Shown: in pieces, positions 31,627 through 39,977 of the stretch
Numbering within the stretch: the stretch's first letter is position 1
Layout: each line of letters begins with the position of its first letter
Source: Actinomycetota bacterium
Lineage (GTDB): Bacteria > Actinomycetota > Actinomycetes > Streptosporangiales > Streptosporangiaceae
DNA length: 55,852 bases
Assembly (NCBI GenBank): GCA_021324595.1
Contig: JAJPIV010000091.1
Coordinates: forward strand, 1 to 55,852
Direction of reading: 5' to 3'
The notes under the pieces: generated by a model
Seen by the model: only the letters and a program-made list of their open reading frames with translations
What the model was told of the DNA's origin: nothing
Databases searched by the model: none
Translations under genes and position numbers: made by a program

Positions 31627-34137
31627 TCAGCCATGCCGGGGCCGGCCCGCGTGCTCGATCACGCCGGCCCACTCGTCGAGCAGCGCCTGCGCGGCGTCGG
31701 CGTCGGCGGCCTCGGCCCACAGGTGCGTCAGGGCCTGGGTGGTGTCGGGCAGCACGAGCGCCCAGCTGCCGTCTGGCTCGATCACCCGCACGCCGTCGGT
31801 GGTGTCGATCGGGCGGTCCCTGGCCGCCTCGACGATCTTGCGCATCACGCTGCCCTTGGCTGCCCACGGTGTCGGCACGGTGCGCTTCAGCAGATGAGCC
31901 ACGGGAATCCTGGCGTGGATCTGGCTCAGCGTGAGCCTCGTCCGCGCCACCAGGCCGACCAGGCGGGTGAACGCGGCGATGCCGTCGATGGACCGGGAGA
32001 ACTCGGGCACCACGAACCCGCCGCGGCCGTCGGCCGCGAAGATCACGTCCTTGTCGGCCGTGGCCTCGTAGAGGCCGTGCGGGGAGGTCGGCGTCCAGCC
32101 CACCTCCACGCCGTGGAACCGGCACACCTGCTCGGCCACCCGGGTCGTGGTCACCGGGAGCGCCACCCGGCCGGACCGCCGCTCGGCGGCCACCAGGTCC
32201 AGCACGACGAGCAGCGCGCGGTCGTCGCTGACCAGGGCGCCCTTGTCGTCGATCAGCATGATCCGCTCGCCGACCGGGTCGAAGCGGACGCCGAACGCGG
32301 CCCGCGAGGAGTAGACCAGCTCGGACAGCCGGTGCACGTCCGCCCTGATCTGGGCGAGCGACTGGGTGGGCATCGCCTCGTCGAGGCGGTTGTTCACGGT
32401 GAGCACGTCGACGCCGATCCGGCCGAGCAGGCCGGGGAGCACCAGCGAGGCGGTGCCGCCGGCGCAGTCGGCGACCACCTTGAGCCCGGCCTCCCTGACC
32501 CCGGTCATGTCCACGCAGCGCAGCAGTTCGGACAGGTACGCCTCGACCACCCGGGGCGGGTAGGTCAGCTCGGCGATCTCCCCGGGGAACGCGCGCCGGT
32601 ACTCCTGGCGGGAGAACACCCGCTCCAGCTTGCGCTGCACCGCCTGCGACAGGTCGGCGCCGTGCTCGTCGAAGAACAGGATGTCGATCGACTGCGGGTT
32701 CCCCGGCGTGGTCCGCATCGCGATCCCACCGCTGCAATCGCTGCGGGCCGTCTCGAAGCGGGCGACCGGCAGCGGCTGCGCCTCGAGGTCCACGACGTTG
32801 ATCGCGCTCGCGTTCAGCGCCCCGTGGACGGCGCGCTTGAGCGCGCGCGCGGCGCGGGACACGTCCCGCGACGTGGTGACCGCCGAGCCCTTCGTCAGGA
32901 TGGTCGCGTAGGCGCTGGCCAGCCGGACGCACAGCTCCGGCGTGATCTCCACGTTCACCAGCCCGGAGACGCCGCGCGGCCCGAACAGCGTGCGCTGGCC
33001 GCGCGACTCCCAGATCACGCTGGTGTTGACCACCGCGCCGGCCTCGATCGTCTTGAACGGGTAGACCCGGACGCCGGCCGACAGGTACGCCTCGGGCTCG
33101 ATCACGCACTCGTCGCCGACGACCGCGCCCTCCTCGATCCTGGCGCTGGCCATCACGTCGGTGTTCTTGCCGATCACGCAGCCCCGCAGGGTCGCGCCGA
33201 CGCCCACGTAGACGTTGCTGTGCACCACCGCGCGGTGCAGGAACGCGCCCTCCTTGACCACGACGTTGCTGCCGATCACGGTGACCTCGCGCAGCTGCGC
33301 GCCCGCCTCGATCTTGGCGTAGTCACCGATGCACAGCGGGCCGGTCAGCACCGCGTCCGGGTCGACCTCGGCGCCCTCGGCGACCCACACTCCCGGGGAG
33401 AGCTCGAACCCGTCGATGTCCGCCTTGACCTTCCCGGAGAGCACGTCGGCCTGGACCCGGTGGTAGGCCTCGTGCGTCCCCACGTCCTCCCAGTAGCCGT
33501 CGCTCACCCAGCCGAACAGCGGCGCGCCGCGCTCCAGCAGCCGCGGGAAGACGTCCGCCGACCAGTCGACCACCTCCCCGGCGGGCACCAGGTCGAGGAC
33601 CTCGGGCTCCATCACGTAGATGCCGGTGTTCACGGTGTCGGAGAAGACCTGCCCCCAGGTCGGCTTCTCCAGGAAGCGCCGGATCCGGCCGTCCTCGCCG
33701 GCGATGACGATGCCGAACTCCAGCGGATCGGGCACCCGGGCCAGCGCGACGGTGACGATGGCGCCGTTCTCCTTGTGGAACCTGACCAGCTCCGACAGGT
33801 CGATGTCGGTCAGCGCGTCGCCCGAGATCACCAGGAACGGCGCGTCCCGCAGCGCGTCCTGAGCGTTCTTCACGCTCCCCGCGGTGCCCAGGGGGATGTC
33901 CTCGGTCGCGTACTGCAGGCGCATCCCGGCCTCTTCGCCGTCGCCGAAGTAGTTCCGCACCATGGAGGCGAGGAACTGGACGGTGACGACGGTCTCCTCG
34001 AAGTTGTGCCTGCGCAGGAGCCGCAGCACGTGCTCCATGATGGGCTTGTTGACCACCGGCAGCAGCGGCTTCGGCTGGTTGGCGGTCATCGGCCGCAGCC
34101 TGGTGCCCTCCCCGCCCGCCATCACTACGGCCCTCAC
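31627..34137 (-). CDS. Sugar-phosphate nucleotidyltransferase fused to a degenerate phosphohexomutase domain
   Basis: 836 residues. Residues 1-235 are a nucleotidyltransferase (MRAVVMAGGEGTRLRPMT, KPIMEHVLRLLRRHNFEE, GTAGSVKNAQ, VSDGYWEDVGTHEAYHRV), most like mannose-1-phosphate guanylyltransferases. Residues 250-370 are left-handed beta-helix hexapeptides (VTVIGSNVVVKEGAFLHRAV). Residues about 380-830 have the phosphomannomutase fold (TTSRDVSRAARALKRAV, VDCAGGTASLVLP), but the catalytic loops are altered: AMRTTPGNP where TASHNP is expected, RFDPVGERIML where DxDGDR is expected, and DGRGGFVVPEF for the sugar loop. It probably makes GDP-mannose for the cell envelope. The downstream neighbour is garA, on the same strand. 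Confidence 0.87.
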   Translation of the reverse strand: MRAVVMAGGEGTRLRPMTANQPKPLLPVVNKPIMEHVLRLLRRHNFEETVVTVQFLASMVRNYFGDGEEAGMRLQYATEDIPLGTAGSVKNAQDALRDAPFLVISGDALTDIDLSELVRFHKENGAIVTVALARVPDPLEFGIVIAGEDGRIRRFLEKPTWGQVFSDTVNTGIYVMEPEVLDLVPAGEVVDWSADVFPRLLERGAPLFGWVSDGYWEDVGTHEAYHRVQADVLSGKVKADIDGFELSPGVWVAEGAEVDPDAVLTGPLCIGDYAKIEAGAQLREVTVIGSNVVVKEGAFLHRAVVHSNVYVGVGATLRGCVIGKNTDVMASARIEEGAVVGDECVIEPEAYLSAGVRVYPFKTIEAGAVVNTSVIWESRGQRTLFGPRGVSGLVNVEITPELCVRLASAYATILTKGSAVTTSRDVSRAARALKRAVHGALNASAINVVDLEAQPLPVARFETARSDCSGGIAMRTTPGNPQSIDILFFDEHGADLSQAVQRKLERVFSRQEYRRAFPGEIAELTYPPRVVEAYLSELLRCVDMTGVREAGLKVVADCAGGTASLVLPGLLGRIGVDVLTVNNRLDEAMPTQSLAQIRADVHRLSELVYSSRAAFGVRFDPVGERIMLIDDKGALVSDDRALLVVLDLVAAERRSGRVALPVTTTRVAEQVCRFHGVEVGWTPTSPHGLYEATADKDVIFAADGRGGFVVPEFSRSIDGIAAFTRLVGLVARTRLTLSQIHARIPVAHLLKRTVPTPWAAKGSVMRKIVEAARDRPIDTTDGVRVIEPDGSWALVLPDTTQALTHLWAEAADADAAQALLDEWAGVIEHAGRPRHG

Positions 34138-34201
34138 CGCTTCGCTGCGCTCCCTCCACGACGAACGGGCTCCCGCCGGCTTGCCGCGGCCGCGGACCCG
34201 G

Positions 34202-34930
34202 TCATCGGCCGCGGCCCCGGCCGGCCGTCGCCCCGCCGGCCTCCCGGGGCTTCCTGCCCGCTGCCAGCAGCCGGCGGGCCTGCTCGGCGTAGAGCGCGGC
34301 GGCCCACCAGTACAGTGCAGTTCCCCAGAGCGCGAATGCCCAACCGACGACCGACGCCGCGGCGGAGTACGAGGTGGCGTGCGACCCGAGGAAGAGCAGG
34401 GGAAACGCGTAGAGCAGCGCGAGGGTCGCCGCCTTCCCCACGAAGCTCACCCGCAGCGGGCTCCAGCCGCGCGCCCGCAGCGCCAGCAGGACGATCCCCA
34501 GGAACAGCTCCCTCGCGCCGAGGACGCCGACCAGCCACCACGGGATGATGGACCTGATGGCCAGCGCGATGATCGTCGCCACGATGTACAGCCGGTCGGC
34601 CGCGGGGTCGAGGACCTCGCCGAGCCGGCTCTGCTGGCCCAGCGCGCGCGCGATCCGCCCGTCCAGCCAGTCGGACAGGCCGGCCGCTGCCAGCAGGCCG
34701 AGCGCCCACCAGTCGCCGGCGGCCGTGCGCACCCCGAGGACCAGCCAGACGAAGGCCGGCACGCCGAGCAGGCGGGCGATGCTGATGGCGTTGGGGATCG
34801 TGAGGATGCGCTGCGGCGCCGGAGGCTGGCCCGTCCCGGCGCCCGGCTCCCCGGGGGCTGACGGCACCCGGGGCTCCCCGGCGCCGGCCGGGCTGGCCCC
34901 GGCCGGGCGCTGGCGTGATCGCCCGGTCAT
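34202..34930 (-). CDS. CDP-alcohol phosphatidyltransferase family protein
   Basis: A 242-residue integral membrane enzyme. The family motif D-x2-DG-x2-AR-x8-G-x3-D-x3-D is complete in SDWLDGRIARALGQQ, RLGEVLDPAADRL (near residues 85-112). About five or six hydrophobic segments surround it, and the first 40 residues are a Pro/Ala-rich cytoplasmic tail. Enzymes of this type make phosphatidylglycerophosphate, cardiolipin or phosphatidylinositol phosphate; the alcohol cannot be chosen from the motif. It precedes the guanylyltransferase by 64 bp on the same strand, suggesting joint envelope biogenesis. Confidence 0.86.
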   Translation of the reverse strand: MTGRSRQRPAGASPAGAGEPRVPSAPGEPGAGTGQPPAPQRILTIPNAISIARLLGVPAFVWLVLGVRTAAGDWWALGLLAAAGLSDWLDGRIARALGQQSRLGEVLDPAADRLYIVATIIALAIRSIIPWWLVGVLGARELFLGIVLLALRARGWSPLRVSFVGKAATLALLYAFPLLFLGSHATSYSAAASVVGWAFALWGTALYWWAAALYAEQARRLLAAGRKPREAGGATAGRGRGR

Positions 34931-35183
34931 CGTCGCGCCTCCCTCCCCGCGGCAGACGTTACGCGGCCGGCCTGCCTGCCCGCCACCCCGCGGACGGCTC
35001 GCTGGCCAGCGGGTTCGCAGTCACGCTGGCCGCCCTGCCCGGCGCCTGCGCCGCCGGCTGGCCGGGCTCGGTGACTTTCGCCCTGGCGGGGCGCGGGTGC
35101 TCGCGGACGGCAAGTCGGGCACCGGATACCTGCGGCGGGCGGGCCGGCTCGGCGCGATCGGCAGCCGGGCGGCCGGGGCCTGG

Positions 35184-35222
35184 CCTGCCCGCCCGGGCGT
35201 CACCTGCCCGCCCGGGCGATCA
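35184..35222. repeat. Direct repeat of 19-20 bp next to the thiolase stop
   Basis: cctgcccgcccgggcgtca (35184-35202) and cctgcccgcccgggcgatca (35203-35222) are adjacent, differing by one inserted base. Each half contains the cccggg dyad. The repeat abuts the stop codon (35224-35226, minus strand). Confidence 0.8.
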
Positions 35223-35223
35223 C

Positions 35224-36408
35224 CTACTCCGACTGCCACAAGCTGGCGATGCCCTGCCCCACCCCGATGCACATCGTGGCCGCGCCCCGCCCGCCGCCGC
35301 GCCGGCGCAGCTCGTGCAGGAGCGTCGTGGTGATCCGGGCACCCGAGCAGCCGAGCGGATGGCCGATCGCGATCGCCCCGCCGTTGACGTTCACCAGGCC
35401 GGGGTCGCAGCCAAGCTGGTCGATCACTGCGACGGCCTGCGCCGCGAACGCCTCGTTGACCTCGATCAGCGCCAGGTCGCCGATCGCCCAGCCGGCCCGC
35501 TTGAGCACCCGCTCCATCGCCGGGACCGGGCCGATCCCCATGTAGTCGGGGTGCACCCCGGCCGAGGCGGCACCCACGTACCTGGCCAGCGGCCGGATCC
35601 CGGCGGCCTCCACGGCCCGCTCGGACATCAGGATCAGCCCGGCCGCGCCGTCGTTGAGCGGGGACGAGTTGCCCCCGGTCACCGTTCCCCCCTTGCGGAA
35701 GGCGGGCTCGCGCGCGGCGAGGTCGGCCATGGTCAGGTCTCCGCGGATCCCCTCGTCCGCCGTCACCGTGCCGCCGGGCGCCTCCACCGGCACGATCTCC
35801 GCGTCGAACCGCCCGGACCCGGCGGCCGCGGCCGCCCGCTGGTGGCTGCGCAGCGCGAACTGGTCCTGCCGCTCACGGCCGACGCCGTACCTGTCCGCGA
35901 CGTTCTCGGCGGTCTCGCCAAGCGTGATCGGCGGGTACATCTCGCGCATCCGGGGGCTGACCAGCCGCCAGCCGAGCCTGGTGTCGGCCAGGCCCGCGTC
36001 GCGCGGGAAAGGCTCGGCGGGGCGAGGCAGCACGAACGGCGCGCGGGTCATCGATTCGGCGCCCCCGGCGATGCAGATGTCGGCGTCCCCGGCTGCGATC
36101 GCCCGGGCCGCGGAGGCGATCGCCTCCATCCCGGAGCCGCAGAGCCGGTTGACCGTGGCCCCGGGCACCTCCACCGGCAGGCCGGCGAGGAGCACGCCCA
36201 TCCGGGCGACGTTGCGGTTGTCCTCCCCGGCCTGGTTCGCCGCGCCCCAGTACACGTCGTCGATCGCGGCCGGGTCCAGCCATGGGTTCCGCGCCATCAG
36301 GGCGGCGATCACATCCGCCGTCAGGTGGTCGGGCCGGACGCCCGCGAGCGCGCCCTTGATCTTCCCGATCGGCGTCCGGCACGCGTCGGCCGCGAACACG
36401 GCGGGCAT
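35224..36408 (-). CDS. Thiolase (acetyl-CoA acyltransferase)
   Basis: 394 residues, ATG 36408 with ggaggtg 6-7 nt upstream. The nucleophilic Cys is in NRLCGSGMEAIASAARAI near residue 89, the catalytic His in NGGAIAIGHPLGCSGAR near 350, and the second Cys in CIGVGQGIASL near 380. GGNSSPLNDGAAGLIL and EVNEAFAAQAVAV complete the family pattern. The sequence is closer to degradative thiolases (PcaF/FadA type) than to biosynthetic acetoacetyl-CoA thiolases, but the chain length is not predictable. It lies 150 bp after the acp gene on the same strand and could belong to the preceding operon. Confidence 0.92.
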   Translation of the reverse strand: MPAVFAADACRTPIGKIKGALAGVRPDHLTADVIAALMARNPWLDPAAIDDVYWGAANQAGEDNRNVARMGVLLAGLPVEVPGATVNRLCGSGMEAIASAARAIAAGDADICIAGGAESMTRAPFVLPRPAEPFPRDAGLADTRLGWRLVSPRMREMYPPITLGETAENVADRYGVGRERQDQFALRSHQRAAAAAGSGRFDAEIVPVEAPGGTVTADEGIRGDLTMADLAAREPAFRKGGTVTGGNSSPLNDGAAGLILMSERAVEAAGIRPLARYVGAASAGVHPDYMGIGPVPAMERVLKRAGWAIGDLALIEVNEAFAAQAVAVIDQLGCDPGLVNVNGGAIAIGHPLGCSGARITTTLLHELRRRGGGRGAATMCIGVGQGIASLWQSE

Positions 36409-36558
36409 CGGCCACCTCCCCGGGCCGCAGGGTGCTTCAGGCCAGATTACCCAAGGACGCGCGGCCCGCCGCGGCGCCCTGTGCCCTTGGTCCCGGTGCG
36501 CCCGGATGCTCCGGCATGGGCGCCATCCCGGCCTGCCCGCGAGCCGCGGGCACCTCGG

Positions 36559-36852
36559 TCACGGGGCTGTTCCCTCCGGAAGCGGGTCGCCGGCCCGCTG
36601 CGCGATGAACGCGGCGAGCGAGCCGATGGTGGCCAGGCTGTCCAGGTTCAGGTCCTCATCGGCGACGTCGACGCCGAACCTGCGGTGGACTGACCGCAGC
36701 AGCAGCGCGCCACCGAGCGAGTCAAGGCCGATGCCGTCGCGCAGCAGCGGGGTGTCCGGCGGGGCCCGCAGCGGCCAGGCATCCCCCGTCAGGTCGGCGA
36801 GGATCCGGCGGAGCTCGGCCAGCACGGCGGGCGCCCGCCCGGCCGCGGTCAC
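36559..36852 (-). CDS. Acyl carrier protein-like protein
   Basis: 97 residues from GTG 36852, overlapping the fkbH stop by GTGA. It carries the 4'-phosphopantetheine attachment site DGIGLDSLGGALLLRSVHRR with Ser in LDSL near residue 46, followed by a helix-rich acidic stretch (DVADEDLNLDSLATIG, LAAFIAQR). It is a discrete carrier protein, not the fatty-acid synthase ACP by sequence or context. Next to an FkbH-like protein, such ACPs carry glyceryl or other small acyl groups in polyketide pathways; that is an analogy only. Confidence 0.85.
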   Translation of the reverse strand: MTAAGRAPAVLAELRRILADLTGDAWPLRAPPDTPLLRDGIGLDSLGGALLLRSVHRRFGVDVADEDLNLDSLATIGSLAAFIAQRAGDPLPEGTAP

Positions 36853-37901
36853 CAGGTGCCCCTGGCCCAGCCGGGCAGCTCGGGCAGGGACCCGTCCAGG
36901 CGGCGCGAGTAGGTCGCCATGCGGTGCCCGCCGCCCGCCGCAGGGGCGACGGCAGGCTCGGCGGCCCGGAAGCCCGTCGCGGCGAGCGCGATGCGCAGCG
37001 GCACGTTCCGCGGGCTGACCACGCAGGCCACGCTCACCCGGCCCGCCCCGGCGCTGCGGGCCGCGCGGCAGATCCACGCGAGCAGCGCCTCGATGACGCC
37101 GCGGCCCATCGCCCGGCACGACATCATCAGCAGCTCGACCGACCACTCCCCGGGCGCGGCCGCGGGCAGCGCGACGACGGCGGCGCCGACCAGCCCGTCG
37201 TCGCCGAACCGGTCCCGGAGCCGGACGGCGATCACCCGGCGATCCGGCGCGGCGAGCAGGCGGGCGAGCCGCTCCCGGGAGAGCGCGGCCCCCGCGGAGT
37301 TGAACTGCCGGGTCCGCGCGGACAGCTCGTGCAGCCTGGGCAGGTCGGCCGGGCCGGCCGGGGCGATCGTCACCTGGGTCCGGCAGTGGCGCAGGAACTC
37401 CTCGCGCGAGCCGCCGAACGCCGCCTCCTCCTCCCGCCGCGCCCGGCGCGCGAGGTACAGCTCGCCGCGGCGGCGCGCCTCGTCGGTGATCACCGGCGGG
37501 CTGAACTGCGGCCAGCCAGCCGCCTCCGGCACCTCCTGCGGGGCAAGCACGAGGACGCCGGGATGCGCGTGGGCCACCTCGGCGCGCTCCAGCGGGTCGT
37601 CATCGACGAACGCGACGGCGCCGGGCTCGAGCTCCAGCTCGGCCATGATCTCCGTGACCGCCTGCGACTTGGCCCCCCAGCCGCACGCCGCCGCCGCGAA
37701 CCTGTGCCCGGTCGCCTGCTCGGCGTGCCCGGCGGCCTCGGGCGGGTTCCGGCTCGCGATCGCGTGCAGGATCCCCCGGGCGGCCAGCTCGGCCACGACC
37801 GCGGCCAGCGCGGGAACGGCCGACGGCGGCTTGTCCGGCGATTCCAGGTAGACGCCGTCCAGCAGGGTGTTGTCCAGGTCCCAGACCACGCACTTGATCA
37901 C
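36849..37901 (-). CDS. FkbH-like HAD-superfamily protein with C-terminal GNAT domain
   Basis: 350 residues. The HAD domain (residues 1-130) has VVWDLDNTLLDGVYLE with the DxD motif, ARGILHAIASRNPPEAAGHA, ACGWGAKSQAVTEIMAELEL and AVAFVDDDPLERAEVAHAHP, all FkbH/HAD-IIIC hallmarks. The C-terminal half is GNAT-like (ARTRQFNSAGAALSRERLAR, LLMMSCRAMGRGVIEALLAW). FkbH proteins load and dephosphorylate 1,3-bisphosphoglycerate-derived glyceryl groups onto an ACP. The partner ACP overlaps its stop codon and the upstream GNAT gene overlaps its start. Confidence 0.88.
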   Translation of the reverse strand: MIKCVVWDLDNTLLDGVYLESPDKPPSAVPALAAVVAELAARGILHAIASRNPPEAAGHAEQATGHRFAAAACGWGAKSQAVTEIMAELELEPGAVAFVDDDPLERAEVAHAHPGVLVLAPQEVPEAAGWPQFSPPVITDEARRRGELYLARRARREEEAAFGGSREEFLRHCRTQVTIAPAGPADLPRLHELSARTRQFNSAGAALSRERLARLLAAPDRRVIAVRLRDRFGDDGLVGAAVVALPAAAPGEWSVELLMMSCRAMGRGVIEALLAWICRAARSAGAGRVSVACVVSPRNVPLRIALAATGFRAAEPAVAPAAGGGHRMATYSRRLDGSLPELPGWARGTW

Positions 37902-38419
37902 GGCGGCTGGCCTCCGGGGTCATTCTCCCCGCGAATCCCGCGCGGCCCGGCCGAACGCCATTCCATGGTCAGGTGCGTGGCGCTGAAGCCGAACGCCCGG
38001 TACAGCGCGCGCATGCCGAGATTGGCCGCGTGGACCTTGCCGGTCAGGTGATCGAACCCGGCGGACTCGGCGGCGCGCAGCACCTCGGCCATCAGCAGCT
38101 CGCCGACCGGGCCCCGGTCCGGGCCGTCGGCGACGGCGAGCGAGCGGAAGTTGCCGTAGCGGTCCCCGGTGAGCGAGTTGGTGCGCTCCGTCACCCAGGC
38201 CCAGCCGACGGGCGCCCCCGCCTGGTCCTCGGCGACCAGCGTGATCTCGCCGGGCCGGCCAAGCGCCGCCGCCACCCGGCGGCGGTGGAACGCCTGGTCG
38301 GTGATCGCGTCGGCGCCGAAGGAGGCGCGGGCGATCGCGATCTCGAACCGCGCGATCGCGTCCAGGTCCCGCTCGCCGGCCGGCCTGATCCGGTGCCGGC
38401 CGCCGCCGGCCGCGGTCAC
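37898..38419 (-). CDS. GNAT-family N-acetyltransferase
   Basis: 173 residues from GTG 38419. GNAT motifs are visible: RIRPAGERDLDAIARFEIAI at the N-terminus, EITLVAEDQAGAPVGWAWVT (beta strands), NFRSLAVADGPDRGPVGELL (acetyl-CoA pyrophosphate loop) and KVHAANLGMRALYRAFGF (motif B). Both ends overlap neighbours by GTGA, so it is translated with the BpsA-like protein upstream and the FkbH-like protein downstream. A polyamine or a carrier-bound amine is a plausible acceptor given the upstream gene; this is inference. Confidence 0.85.
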   Translation of the reverse strand: MTAAGGGRHRIRPAGERDLDAIARFEIAIARASFGADAITDQAFHRRRVAAALGRPGEITLVAEDQAGAPVGWAWVTERTNSLTGDRYGNFRSLAVADGPDRGPVGELLMAEVLRAAESAGFDHLTGKVHAANLGMRALYRAFGFSATHLTMEWRSAGPRGIRGENDPGGQPP

Positions 38420-39723
38420 GCCGGCCCTCCGGCCCGTCGCCGGGCCGCCGGGCCGCGCGGGCGCGCCGCGCTCCTGGGCATCGGCCGGAACGTGGTCCCG
38501 CCGCAGGCCGGGCAGCCGGCCGCCCGCAGCTCGGCGATCAGTGCCCAAGCCGGGTCAGGGCTGCCGCCCGCCCGGCCGCCGCCCGCCCGGCCCGGCCCGT
38601 GCCCCCGGCCCGGCCCGCCGCCCCGGCCATCCGGGCCGCTCTCCCGGCCCGGCCCGGCCGCCGGGCCCACGAGGTGAACCGCCCCGCAGCCGGCGCACCG
38701 GTAGGGGCGCGCCCGCGCGGCGCGCGCGTCCGCGGTGTACAGCGGGCCGTCGTAGTCGCCTTCGATCACCGGCCTGGCGGCGGCGGCGCTGCGCAGGTGG
38801 TACAGGTGACTGGTCCCGGCCAGGATCCCGGCGCCCGCGTAGCTGTTGAAGTTCGGCGTGACCGACCGGATCACCAGGCCCAGCCGGGCGATCAGCCGCT
38901 GGGTGGCGAGCGCCTCCTCCGGGCGCCGGGGTCCGAAGGAGAAGAACACGTGACGCCCGGGGCGGGAGTCCAGCACCGAGACGGCGCGGGACAGGAACAG
39001 CTCGGCGCCTGGGACCGTGTACGGGGGGTCGGTGCAGGCCACGTCGAATCCGCCGGCCAGCCCGGCGGGCAGCGGGCGCCTCAGGTCATGCTCGACCAGC
39101 TCGAGCCCGACCCCGCTGCCGGCCGCCTGCTCCGCGATCCAGCGGAGCACGGCGGGGTCGGAGTCGACCACGGCCAGCCGCCGGATGCGGGCGGCCGTGC
39201 CGGTGGCCCTCGCGAAGGCGGCGATCGCGACGGCGATCAGGTCGTCGTCGCCGAGCAGCGCGATCCTGGCTCCGGCCAGCGCCCCCGCCTCGTGCATCCG
39301 CAGCACCCGGTGGATCTTCGTCCGCACGGTGCAGTGCGCCTGGTCCAGATCGGGGCGAGCCCGCGGCGCCCCGGCCGCAGCCCGCTCAAGCTCGGCCGCC
39401 AGCCCGGCGAGCCCGGCGGGGACGCGCTGGCCCAGCCCGCCGCAGGACGGGCAGGTCAGGTCCCCCACGACGGCGCCGGCCAGCGCCTCGCGCGCCCACG
39501 GCGTGAGCCTGGCCGGCCGGGTGGCGTCGACGACCGACCGCCGGCGCAGCTCGTTGCAGATCGCGGCGACGATCGGCACCGGCAGCCCGGTGCTGCGGCT
39601 GACCCGGCTGGCCGGGCTGGTCCCGCTCACCGCGATCGCGCGCAGGACATCGCGAACGCCCGCCTCGCCCTCGGCCAGGCCCACGGCGGCGGCGGCCTCG
39701 GCGATGATCGCGTCCATGTCCAT
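38416..39723 (-). CDS. Bis-aminopropyl spermidine synthase (BpsA/DUF43)-family protein
   Basis: 435 residues from ATG 39723 with gagga about 12 nt upstream. The N-terminal winged helix (ASRVSRSTGLPVPIVAAICN) is followed by a Cys pair (CPSCGGLG). The class I methyltransferase-like core has IALLGDDDLIAVAIAAFAR, IRRLAVVDSDPAVLRWIAEQ and FDVACTDPPYTVPGAELFLS, and FSFGPRRPEEALATQ follows. The C-terminal zinc ribbon (RCAGCGAVHLV ... CPACGGTTF) is split by a Gly/Pro/Arg-rich insert. In thermophiles BpsA adds two aminopropyl groups to spermidine from decarboxylated SAM to make branched polyamines. No speE or speD is in the window. First gene of the coupled operon. Confidence 0.85.
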   Translation of the reverse strand: MDMDAIIAEAAAAVGLAEGEAGVRDVLRAIAVSGTSPASRVSRSTGLPVPIVAAICNELRRRSVVDATRPARLTPWAREALAGAVVGDLTCPSCGGLGQRVPAGLAGLAAELERAAAGAPRARPDLDQAHCTVRTKIHRVLRMHEAGALAGARIALLGDDDLIAVAIAAFARATGTAARIRRLAVVDSDPAVLRWIAEQAAGSGVGLELVEHDLRRPLPAGLAGGFDVACTDPPYTVPGAELFLSRAVSVLDSRPGRHVFFSFGPRRPEEALATQRLIARLGLVIRSVTPNFNSYAGAGILAGTSHLYHLRSAAAARPVIEGDYDGPLYTADARAARARPYRCAGCGAVHLVGPAAGPGRESGPDGRGGGPGRGHGPGRAGGGRAGGSPDPAWALIAELRAAGCPACGGTTFRPMPRSAARPRGPAARRRAGGPA

Positions 39724-39977
39724 CGCAGCCGAATCCTCGCACATCGCGGCGCGGCGCAGATCCGGCGCCTGCCGGAGCCTCGCCCCGGGCGGCCGGTGAT
39801 GCCCTTGTCGCCAGCCTATCCGCGGGCCCTGTTCCGCGGCCACGACCTGGCACCGCCAGTGGCATGCGAGCATCGCGACGGCGCTCGCGCTGCTGGCCGC
39901 GGGCGTCAGGCCGGTGGTGACATCCGGCGCGAGCCGGTGCATGGTAGACAGCGACGCCGACCCCGAGGACGACCGCC

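Noticed and set aside
31633-34548. 971-codon open frame on the plus strand
   Set aside because: Antisense shadow of the guanylyltransferase fusion and the phosphatidyltransferase; no family resemblance and biased composition.
36409-36558. Small gene between acp and thiolase
   Set aside because: The 150-bp gap has no start with a ribosome-binding site or recognisable product; it more likely holds a promoter or spacer.
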